From Sipunculus nudus (Eukaryota > Annelida > Sipuncula > Golfingiida > Sipunculidae): a stretch of DNA of 64,000 nt. The notes beneath the pieces were generated by a model. It did no database searches. It was not told the DNA's origin and saw nothing but the letters and a program-made list of their open reading frames with translations. The stretch covers positions 42,160,019-42,224,018 of the forward strand of contig CM049306.1 in assembly GCA_026874595.1 (NCBI GenBank), given 5' to 3'. The first letter of the stretch is position 1, and each line of letters starts with the position of its first letter. Shown here in pieces: positions 45,464-55,915 of this stretch. The translations under genes were made by a program, and so were the position numbers.

Positions 45464-48400
45464 CTAAATGTTTTGTTTGCTATTCAGTAATGAACATCGA
45501 TGTTAAGTATAAAAATAACATGTGTTGTTCATGTTGGTGAGACAAAAAGTACACACTTAAGTACCTCATGTTGAGTTTATTCAAGGAGTAGAAGAAAAAA
45601 ATCTTGAAGACATTATCAATAACTCCTTTTTTTAATGCATTTCTGTTATAATGTGTGCAACCATTCAATGGAAAGCAAGAAATATATCATCACTATCCCT
45701 TCTTCCAAAAATACTTTTTGCTCAGGTGAACGATGTTAAAACGGCTTGCATAGTCTACTGGGAAACATCGGTACCGAGGAACATATATGTACGCCCGAAC
45801 TGACAGAGGTATGAAATAAGACATAGAGAAGTAACACCGGTTGAAAACTTGAACAATAATGGTTTATGAAGTCACGCGGCGCGGCCTCCATGCGGCATAT
45901 GACGCTGTTTATATAATTTGAAACACTGATCGAGCCCGGTGCAAGCTTATTTCCTCTTGTGTACAGGGTAAGTTATAGAACGAAACATGGAAAGATAACA
46001 TAATATCATCAAGGGGAAAGTTTATATTTAACACACCTGGTTTGTAATTAGGTCCGTTAAGGACTTCAAATACAGTGTTAGGAGCCTGGCAATCAAAGCT
46101 CAAGCCAATGGAGAATGGCTACCACAAACACAAACGTGGGCTACCGATAATTACTGCCGCTATGGTCCAGATCTGCCTGTACCCTTAAGAAATCCTTGAG
46201 ATGAGGTGTAAGGTCTATGAGGATTGTTCCTCTAAGTTTTAATGTTCATGTAATTATGATAAAGATTCGCCTTTTGAAACCAAATCTGTACCAGATTAAT
46301 TCCATTTAATCCATGTACTATTACCATTGAGCAGATTAAGAGGACGCAAGGGATTGTTTCTATTAATAAATGCTGATAAATAAGCCACCAACCTTGGCCA
46401 GGAGACTTTAAGAGACTAACATTTAATTTCAACTTATTATGAGATCTTATTATTTCTGGACAGTTATACTGAAATCAATCGGAGCAATGTGAGCACCGCC
46501 TCCATGTCACTTCTGGCTGACTTCCGAGCAGCTTCGATTTAATCAATATGCTTTAGTTACATGGGAATACAGATCTGTGATACATTCTGTTAGGATAAAG
46601 GAGACCTTAATCTACATTTTTCACACAGACTATTGTTAACTTGTTCGTCATTTTTAATAATATAATAAAAATATGATGGCTTCCGACATTCCAAAGGCTT
46701 CCGACTTCCTGCTGTGTTCACACTTAGATAATTAAGGCCTGAGCTGAAGTCCGCTCAACTTACATTGAATTTAATGTATATTTACATAAAGCCCCGTATA
46801 TTGTGTGCCACAATACACAAACAAAGAACTGGACTACATCTTATGGAATATTGAGTTCTAACAACCACAACAGCTCCCGATAATCGATTGGTAAAATAAC
46901 TGTGGGCTTTTAGTTCATGGCATATTATCCATGGCCGCGCACTATTAAATATTGTACGCTAGTCGCATAAACGACATGGCTTGTTTGGAATCCCATATGT
47001 TGAAGTACGGCGCCCGGACATGCAAGATGTATCTATACCTAATTCAGTTTTGACGTCGACGTTGCGCCTTAAACATAAACTTTCTTTTTGCATCTTAGTT
47101 AACAAGTTTACAGAAGAGTATTATCACATCCATCGTTGTGTCATTCAGAGAACTGCGGGGCATAAAGTGTTTCCTGAAATGTAATAATACCATGGTCATC
47201 CAGCCTCCCAGTTACCGTCAGGCTGTAGATCCGGGTTAATCTAGGGTTTAGGCGAGTTATAGGGATTATCCAGCCTCCCAGATGGGTGATGATTTATTCT
47301 AGATGTTCACAAAATTACATACAGCCTGACGTTCAAAATGTCACGCTGGTTCTGTTTCATCTTCCATGAGGCAGCACGATTTAACAGATAAATGTAGAAA
47401 TTGAACGGTATTTGATGAGGACATAACCGTGATATATGTGGATTATTTGGGTCCAGTTAACAGCCTCTTCTGGGTTTGTAAATTGCCTCCTTGCTTTGAC
47501 GCAAGAAAGGTTTTCCAATAAAAGTAACGTACAGCTTTCACTCTTGCACTTCCTGAATGGGGCAACACTTGGACTGGCTTTACAACTTTCCAACAAAATT
47601 CAAATGATACCATATTGAAAGATGTCAGACTCTTGACTCCCTTGCTTAGATATCTCATTTTCTGTGTCTTCCAATTTTATGTTTTGAAGTTTTGAAGAGA
47701 TTTGACTGAAGAACAGCAAAAGTTGATTGAGTATTGGAAGTCATATGAATATATATTCGACCTTTGCAGAGGTATGCGCTCTTAGAACAGTCTCTATAGA
47801 TGATTAATGACGCAAAAGGGGATTTTTATCATCCAAATTCAGCCTTTGTACGTATACACGTAACGTTAAAAGAAACACTGTTATCCTTCAACATATGTAA
47901 GAAAACTGCTTTCTACAGGTTACTTTCATGCATCCTTTTACGCATTACGTACGAAAATCTGAGACTAAATTCGACATCACATTTCGCTTATGAATTTCCT
48001 TACATTTTTACTGAAATCAATCTGTGTTGGAGGTTTACATTGTCGAAAATCTTCTTCATCATTTTCTTGGTCTAGATGGTTAATTCATGTTGCGTTTCGT
48101 GCCAATCACTACCCGAAAATAGTTTTCGTGATAATTCTTCAGTGAATAAAAACTGCATTGCCACGGTTCTTATAAAAACAAACTCAGCCATTTAAATGCA
48201 TCAGGAATGATATTCGAAGAAGCCCTTTTCTATAAAAAGAAAATAAAACCTGGTTTTTAACCACACTCATTATCAATACTGGCAAATCACGACACAAGGT
48301 CACACATCGAAAAACAATACTGACAGGCTAAATTCCCCTCCGAAGAGGCAATCCTTTTCAAGATAGTAAAGCTATGACACAAATATTTTTTATTACTAAC

Positions 48401-48598
48401 TTGAGGTGGCACGTGTCATTAATTTCCAGAAGATAAGATAAAATAATTGATTCATCAAACATTACTCAGATCGCATAATTGTTTATAAAACCACTGGTGA
48501 TAGTGAACACTAAAGGCATTTTTTTGTGGAGGTAATCCCCACCACCACCACAATCGGGGTCCGCCTTATGCTCCCCGGTAGTACCGTATTCCCTTAAT
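45464..48598. repeat. Macro-repeat unit B1 (uninterrupted, 3135 bp)
   Basis: This is the only unit without a foreign insertion. It begins CTAAATGTTTTGTTTGCTAT and ends at the same motif of the next unit. Type-B markers shared with B2 are ACACCGGTTGAAAACTTGAA (about 45836), ACCTGGTTTGTAATTAGGTC (46037), CAGTGTTAGGAGCC without ACTGG, GGCTTCCGACATTCCAAAGG (46679), TTAAGGCCTGAGCTGAAG and CTACATTGAATTTAA-type sequence. It lacks the ~410-bp type-A segment. The tail holds the paralogous AAATCAATCTGTGTTGGAGG block (48012). Short open frames at 46981-47184 and 47381-47658 recur in other units but diverge neutrally. Confidence 0.9.
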
Positions 48599-48726
48599 CT
48601 AAATGTTTTGTTCGCTATTCAGTAATGAACATCGATGTTAAGTATATAAAAACAATTTTGGTCATGTTGATGAGACAAAAGGTACACACTGAAGTACCAC
48701 ATGTCGAGTTTATTCAAAGAGTATAA

Positions 48727-49016
48727 GGCCAAAATAAAAAAAAAAAAAAATTATTTTGGTATGTTTCGATAAAAATGTCAAATGATAAGGGAAAAGCATG
48801 AAAATAACAGTTTTATTTTGCTAAATAAGTAAGAGCACTACAAAACAAAGGAAATTGTATGGTTTTCTCTTCTTGAAAGAAATGTCGGAGCGGCAGCAGC
48901 TCCAAATTTGAAAGTTTTTATTGAAAATCAGAATAAAAATTTTTGATGCGGGGGTTAAGAATTGATGCGGACGGTGCCTGAGAACCGTATCTTTATTTTA
49001 TTTTTTTTTGGGGGCC
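48727..49016. mobile_element. Harbinger-like MITE, copy 1
   Basis: It is flanked by TAA on both sides (48724-48726 and 49017-49019) and absent from the same site of units A1, B1 and B2. The right end, inverted, begins GGCCCCCAAAAAAAAA and continues to GGTTCTCAGGCACCG; the left begins GGCCAAAATAAAA. The 3-bp TAA duplication and GG-starting inverted repeats fit PIF/Harbinger. It is homologous to 55093-55440 over its length, and no coding sequence is present. Confidence 0.75.
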
Positions 49017-51154
49017 TAAGAAAACATTTTGAAGACTTTTCTATAACTGCTTTTGCCTTTTGAAGGTTAAAATGCGTTTTTGTATAAAATGTGTGCAACC
49101 ATTTAATGGAAAGCAAGAAATATATCATCTCGTTCACTTTATTCAAAAATACTATGTTAAAACGGCTTTTCATATTAATATTACATAGTCTTCTGGGGAA
49201 AATCAGTACCGGAGAACATTGGTACTTTGGAACAAATATGTACCCCGAAACTGTTCGCGCCCGGTGCAAGATTCTTTCCTCTTGTGTACAGGGTATGCTT
49301 TAGAACGAAATATTGTCAGATACTTTATTATATTAAGGGGGAAATTCTATATTGGTCACGCCAGGTATGTGATTATGCCCCTTTAAGGCTTCAAATACAG
49401 ACTGGTATTAGCAGCCTGGCAAGCAAAGCTCTAGCCAATGGTGAACGACTACACCACAGGGACAACCGTGGGCTTCCGATAGTGATTACCACTATGGTCT
49501 GCATGTATATTAGGTAATCCTTCAGATGAGGTGAGGTGTCAGATCTAAGAGGATTGTTCCGCGCATTAATAATGTTCATGTGATAATGATGGAGAATCAT
49601 CCTTTGAAACCAAATCAGTGCTGGATTTATTCCATTTATTACATATACTACTACCACTGAGCAGATCTGGAGAGCGCAAGGATTTGTTTCTAATAATAAA
49701 TGCAAAAAATTAGCCATCAACTTTGACCAAGAGACTTTGGGAGGCTACAATTTTATTACATGAGATCTTATTATCTCTTCAAAGCTATACTGAATTCAAT
49801 CTGTGTTGCAGGTTTACATTGTCCAAGAATTTTTTCCGCATTTTCATCTTGATTCAAGATGGTTAAGTCATGATTCGGTTCGTGGCAATCAGTACATAAC
49901 AATAGTTTTATGATCATTGTTCAGTGAAAAAACGGAAGTTTGGAAATAGAATTATATCCGCTTAATACCGAGATGGAGCACTACATATTGCGTCTCGCGT
50001 CATTGCGAGACTTACATTAAACGTGTAATAGCATTCCCGGCGCATTTGTTCACCTGTGCAAGGGTGTTGAGCCCTTCCCCCTTTTTCTGAAGATCTTGTA
50101 CCTGCCCCTGTTCACAAATATACTATATTATTATACGATTTATTGATTTTTTATAAATAATGTCTTTGCCAGTTGGTGTATTATTTTTGGCTTCCGAGTA
50201 TTAAATACATTATGAGGACACCCTGCATGTCACTTCAGGATGACGTCCGAGTGGCTTTTGACGGAATCAATATGCTTTAATTTTCATATATTGGAATACA
50301 GATCTGTGATACTTTCTGGTAGGACAAAGGAGACCTTTATCTTCAACATTCACACAGAAAAATTGTTTGTTTCTTCGGAAATGTTAATATCATAATAAAA
50401 ATATGACGGTTTCCGCTTTCTGACAGGCTTCCGACTTCCCACTTCCTGCTGCCCTTATATCTAGATAATTAGGGCCTGGGATGAAGTCCGCTAAAATTAT
50501 ATGTAATTCCAGCACTGATGACAATGTCTAAGGAAATGAAAAAAAGAGAATCACCAAAATCGATAGGTCTGAATCTGTTGAGCCTTGTAAAAATACTGGC
50601 ATTATTTGCCATAAAGATAACACCTGTGGATTAAACATGCATATTTACATAAAGCCCCGTATATTGTGAACCAAATTATACCAACAAATAACTGGACTAC
50701 ATCTTATGCCATCTCGGGCTCCAACAACAATAATTGCTCCCGATAACCGATTTATGGTAAAAAAAAAAAGCTGTGTGCTTTTAGTTCTTGGCATTGGGTC
50801 ATTTCAACTAGACTTTATAACCACTGGAATAAATTGGACCCACATGACCCGCGCACTATTAAATTGTGAACGCTAGTCGCATAAACGACATTGCTTGTTT
50901 GAAATCCCATATGTTGAAATACGGCGTCTGTACATGCAGGGTGTATCTATACCTTATTCAGTTTTGACCTCGACATTGCCCATTAAACATAAACTTTCTC
51001 CTTTGCCTCATAGTTAACAAGTTTACAGAAGAATATTCCCACATCCATCGTTATATCATTCAGAGAACTGTAGGGCATAAACTGTTTCCTAAAATTTAAT
51101 TACACCCTGGTCACCCAGCCTTCAATTTTCCGTAAGGCTGCAGATGATACTTGG

Positions 51155-51294
51155 AGATCTCGGACCTTTTACATCTCGGCCCACACGAAGTCGGACCATT
51201 TCAGATCGGACCATTACGATCTCGGACCACTTTGTATTTGGCCACTACGATCTCGGACCACTTTGTGATCAGGCAACTACGAGCTCGGACCAAT
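51155..51294. repeat. Minisatellite with ATCTCGGACCA motif
   Basis: About eight partial copies of CGGACCA. The best pair has a 31-32 bp period (ACGATCTCGGACCACTTTGT at about 51215 and 51246). Shorter 16-17 bp spacing at the left suggests growth from a half-unit. It begins right where unit A2 breaks off (51145). Confidence 0.85.
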
Positions 51295-52156
51295 GTAACA
51301 ATCATGTCCTGCCTGCTTATACTGTTATGAAACAACCGGGTTTATGCAGACAATACACATTTGAATATTGAACTAAGGCGACCCACGTTGCTATATAGGG
51401 TAACAATGTTTTTTCGTCTGAGGGCCATTCAGATGGTAAAATTCCACTTAAACAAGTTAGGCCTACGACATAGCTCAATATTTATATATCCACTCAAACA
51501 AATTTCACACCCACATGCACACTCACATACACTTAATTAATAATAGTTTGTGTAAAACGCATGACGCCATATTTTAACTCAAAGAACTGATAATGTTTAT
51601 TAGAATTTAATATATATACAATATAAAAAGAGGTATAAAAATCGAAATATGAAATATGAAAAATCGACATAAACCAAAAACGCATAATTGCGCTTGTGTG
51701 AATCAAAGAATCGGAACAGGTGTATTGCTAGTAAATATCTACAATTCAACCACTGTACTAATAAATAATATTACAGATAATATTACTGAGTGAAAATAGT
51801 TGTATATATTACGATATAAACATAAAACAGAAATTTAATTGTGGGGAAACGATTGACACCGTATTTTAACTCAAAGAACTGACAAAGTTTATTAGAATTT
51901 AATATATAAAATTAAATATTAAAATATTAAATGAAAAAAAAGTAATTAATCAATCAATCCAACTAAACAGACACAATAAACTTATATACACCAGATTTTA
52001 CTCGCACAATTTTTTTTAGCCTATACTATACAATTCTTATTCATAACGGCATTTTTTATTATGTACCAAACAAATTATTTGCACTAATCATTTATCTATG
52101 TATCTATCTTTCTATCTATATATATATATATTTATATATATATATACCGCTCTCGG
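51295..52156. other. AT-rich insert in unit A2 with a ~40-bp direct repeat
   Basis: About 40 bp (TTTTAACTCAAAGAACTGAx, then GTTTATTAGAATTTAATATA) occurs at 51572-51612 and again at 51862-51903, about 290 bp apart. A (TA)n tract at about 52118-52146 directly precedes the truncated DIRS copy. No gene was recognised. Confidence 0.6.
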
Positions 52157-53365
52157 TATATTACACCTTCGTGACGTTTCGCTGTCGTGTTACGTCATCT
52201 CCGTGGCCCACAGTATGCGCTTCTCAACTCGGCTCATCTCCTTCGTCTTTGGCACAAAACGGCTTTTCTACTCGCCCTTGTGTCCGCGAACCGTAGGGCT
52301 GCGCGTCATGCCCCACGGCCGATGGTCCGTCCGCTTATCTCCATTTTCAACCGGATTTCTACCGTCATATCATTCTTACGATGATCCTACGGTGCCGTGG
52401 CACATTCCGGCGCTCCCTAATGGTCAGTCCCGATTTGGTGCCACCATTTGCCCCGTCCGGGTGCCGTCCGGGCCTTAAGGTATTATCTTAAGCCTACTCC
52501 TTCCTTCAAGGAGGGGGGGGGGGCAAAAATATCAATTATTTCCAGCAAATTGTTTTCATCACATAAATAAATTTGTCCAATCACTATCAGTAATTGGCTT
52601 AAATCAGCCATCATCTCTGTCCATGATAGTGTATCCTGTACTAATTTGTCCACCCTCCATGTTACGACTCATGATGTACGAGCCATCGCACAACAGTTGC
52701 CTATCTGTCTGTGATTTCACCGTCACTCCTTCTCAAGACGGGCATCTGGAAGCTTCCTTCCAACTTCACCATGTTCTTTCTACCTCAGAGACGTCCACCT
52801 CCAGGATTCCGAACTCTTCGCTATGGGTCCTGTTGTTGCGGCCGGTGAAGTCCTCCACGTCTCACGGCCTTTCACTCTTTCAACTACTGCGGTGTCTACG
52901 CCGTCTTCTACCGTTTCTTCGACTCCACTTGCTTCGACAACTAAGCATTGACCGTCTCCTTGCTGTTACCTTCATCCGCTTAGGTTGGTATCCCCCTCTC
53001 CCAAGGTTTATCTGTTCTTTCTCATTAATACAGAAAACGCTCACATTGATGTTTACGTAGTAAAATCCCCCATTCCCCCCCCCCCCCAAACCCCCCATTC
53101 CCCGGTGAACGACGGTTTTGTTAGTAAACTTATGTGACCTTTTCTGTATTACAAACATCTCACCCGCCCAGTACCCTTACGTGTCTCAGATGAAAAATAT
53201 GCTAATTATACCGGAAGTGGGACCTAGGTAACACCAGACTGAGGCGGAAGTGTAAAATATTGCTGGCGTATTAACTCCTGACGGAAAAATTCAAATTAAT
53301 TCAGAAAAGTTCACATAAGTTTACTAACAAAACCGTCATTCACCGGGAGGGAATGGGGGCTTAAT
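52157..53365 (+). mobile_element. DIRS-type element, copy 2 (5'-truncated)
   Basis: The sequence closely matches 43578-44755: CTCGGTATATxACACCTTxG, the ACCGTAGGGCTGCGCGTCAT block, the GCCTTAAG stretch, the right inverted repeat at about 53187-53235 and the terminal palindrome (53103 on, pairing with about 53303-53340). The left part, with gag, RT and RNase H, is missing. Its right junction with the macro-repeat is at the same point as copy 1. Confidence 0.85.
52160..53058 (+). pseudogene. DIRS tyrosine recombinase, copy 2 (broken, N-terminally truncated)
   Basis: The frame at 52187-52384 contains KTAFLLALVSANRRAARHA (first Arg region). The second motif (ACTCATGATGTACGAGCCAT near 52666) encodes HDVRAI as in copy 1. 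At the active-site segment (about 52770-52795) a Tyr codon (TAC) before CTCAGAGAC is still visible, but a 4-base insertion relative to copy 1 puts it out of frame with the preceding residues. Copy 1 has Cys at the same codon, so the two copies carry independent lesions. Confidence 0.72.
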
Positions 53366-54633
53366 CATACAATTCTCCTTTCACGCATTACGTACGAAAA
53401 TCTTAGACAAAAGTGGACATCACATTTCGCTTAATATTTTTCTTACATTTATACTGAAATCAATCTGTGTTGGCGGTTTACATTGTCGAAAATCTTTTTC
53501 ATCATTTCCTGGTTCTAGATGGTTAAATTATGCTGCGTTTCGTGCCAATCACTACCCGATAATAGTTTTGTGATAATTCTTCAGTGAATAAATACTCATT
53601 AATTGCGAGAAGATAAGATAAAATAATTGATATAGCCCACGTTACTCAGATTGCCTAATTGTTTATTTAACCACTGGTGATAGTTACTCTAAAGGCAATA
53701 TTTTCGAGGTAATCCCAACTCCACCACCACCATCGGGGTCAGCCCTATGCTCCCCGGTAGTACCGTATATCCCAAACCTAAATGTTTTGTTTGCTATTCA
53801 GTAATGAACATCGATGTTAAGTATAAAAATAACAAATGTTGGTCATGTTTGTGAGACAAAAAGTACACACTTAAGTTCCACATGTTGAGTTTATTCAATG
53901 AGTAGAAGAACAAAATCATGAAGACAATATCAATAACTCCTTTTTATAAATGCATGTGTGCAACCATTCAGTGGAAAGCAAGAAATATATCGTCACTATC
54001 CTTTCTTCCAAAAATACTTTTTGCTTAGGTGAACGATGTTAAAACCGCTTGCATAGTCTTCTGGGAAACATCGGTAACGGGGAACATATATATACGCCCG
54101 AACTGACAGAGGTATGAAAGAAGACATAGAGCAGTAACACCGGTTGAAAACTTGAACAATATTGGTTTATGAAGCCACGCGGCGCGGCCTAAATGTGGCA
54201 TATGACGCTATGTTTATATAATTTGAAACACTGATCGAGCCCGGTGCAAGCTTCTTTCCTCTTGTGTACAGGGTAAGTTATAGAACGAAACATTGTAAGA
54301 TAACATAATATCATAAAGGGGAACGTTAATATTAAACACACCTGGTTTGTAATTAGGTCCGTTTAAGATTTCAAATACAGTGTTAGGAGCCTGGCAAGCA
54401 AAGCATAAGCCAATGGCTTCCACAAACACAAACGTGGGCTACCGATAATGACTACCGCTATGGTCAAGATCTACCTGTACCCTTAAGAAATCCTTGAGAT
54501 GAGGTGAGGTGTCAGGTCTAAGAGGATTGTTTCTCGCAATTTTAATGTTCATATAGTTATTATAAAGGTTCACATTTTGAAACCAAATCTGTACCAGATT
54601 AATCCAATTTAATCCATGTACTATTACCATTGC

Positions 54634-55092
54634 AGGGGCGTAGCTGGGGGGGGGGGGGGGCCGCAAGGGGCCATGCCCCCCCCCCCCCCCCCCCCCGTCG
54701 CATCCAGTACTCCCCGTCCTTTCGGAATTTCACTTAATCTAATACCAATATATATATATAGCCACCCGTTCAGCTGCAATATCTCTTATTTTATCCCATT
54801 TTCCAATTTTCGTGATTTATTTTCGTTTTTCATATTTCTTTTTTTTTATTAAATGGAAATTAGATTTGAGTAAAGTTATCTGCACTTTATTACTTTCAAA
54901 TGTTTAAGTTGAGTAAAAGGATATTTATGAACAGCTGCAGAATAACTGTAGTGCACAAGGCCCTGGGGTCGTCCGTGAACAATCTCACGGTTCCACTGGT
55001 GATACCGGTACTAGAACTCGCGATCTGTGGTCTTAGCAGTCTTGTGTGCTGTCGAGACCACGGAACCCGGAAAAATGCAAAGTTTAATATAA
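54634..55092. repeat. G-run/C-run foldback-like segment at the start of the B2 insert
   Basis: The insert begins AGGGGCGTAGCTGGGG, has a run of G, GGGGCCATGCC and a run of C, so the first ~70 bp can fold back on itself. GGGGCGTAGC-type starts are common at the edges of invertebrate repeat elements. Downstream sequence (to 55092) includes a CTCACGGTTCC/GGTGATACCGG region and has no recognisable gene. Confidence 0.5.
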
Positions 55093-55440
55093 GGCCAAAA
55101 AAAATAAGGTTTGGTTTTCAGGCACTTATTTTCATGAATCAGTGCGTGCGGGCGGTTTTTTTTTATTTTAATTTTATTGTATGTTTCGATAAAAATGTAA
55201 CAAAACAAGGGAAAATCATGAAAAATAACAAATTTATTTTGCCAAACAAGTAAAAACTCTACGTAACAAAGGAAATTTATCAAAATTGTAATATTTTATC
55301 TTCTTGAAAGAAATTTCCAAAAGGCTGGAGCTTGAAATAGGTAAGTTTCTATTGAAAATCAAAATAATTTAAAATTGATGCGGGGGTTTAAAATTGACGC
55401 GGGCGGTGCCTGAGAACCACACCTTTAATTTTTTTTTGCC
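55093..55440. mobile_element. Harbinger-like MITE, copy 2
   Basis: It is flanked by TAA (55090-55092 and 55441-55443). The left end GGCCAAAAAAAATAAGGTTT, then GGTTTTCAGGCAC, pairs with the inverted right end GGCAAAAAAAAATTAAAGGT, then GTGGTTCTCAGGCACCG. Internal blocks TATGTTTCGATAAAAATGT, CTTCTTGAAAGAAAT and GATGCGGGGGTT match copy 1 at 48727-49016. The homologous open frames are incidental. Confidence 0.78.
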
Positions 55441-55836
55441 TAAGACCTAAACATATCAGTTATTTCACTCCGAGCATTACATTTAAAAGATAACATTTTG
55501 CAAGTAAGAAACGTAAATGCGCTTTTGCGCCATTGAGTTTGAAAACGATTAAAATTTTAAATCCTTATTTAGAAGAAATATAAATATTAAATACTGAACT
55601 TCTGTACAGTTTGATTACATATCGCAAAGACATAAAAGAACAGTTTTTCAGGCATTTTGTGTTTAAAATTACCTCAAAATGTCCCCTTTACATTGCATTA
55701 TCAAAGAAATTCCCAATATGGGTACCTGTTACTAACCTTAATGAAACCATGGTTCATACTTGAAATAAACATTAATATATTTTCATACACTGAAATATAT
55801 AACGTATAGTAATAATATTAATGATAATAATAATAA

Positions 55837-55876
<40 letters not shown>

Positions 55877-55915
55877 GTATATATATGAAAGTTTTCATAG
55901 CACCAATACATGCAT
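55441..55915. other. AT-rich sequence with (TA)n tract
   Basis: No gene was recognised. A (TA)n tract lies at about 55839-55872, just before the degenerate tandem array. Confidence 0.6.

Larger units (their letters stand above)
48599..53777. repeat. Macro-repeat unit A2 (interrupted)
   Basis: The unit runs 48599-51144 and resumes at about 53366-53777. It carries the type-A markers of A1: TATGTGATTATGCCCCTTTA (49365), CAGACTGGTATTAG, the ~410-bp segment (about 49800-50215) and TTTCCGCTTTCTGACAGGC (50409). A Harbinger-like MITE (48727-49016) is inserted near its start. The middle (about 700 bp of the B1 equivalent) is replaced by 51145-53365, which holds a minisatellite, AT-rich sequence and the truncated DIRS copy. 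Confidence 0.87.
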
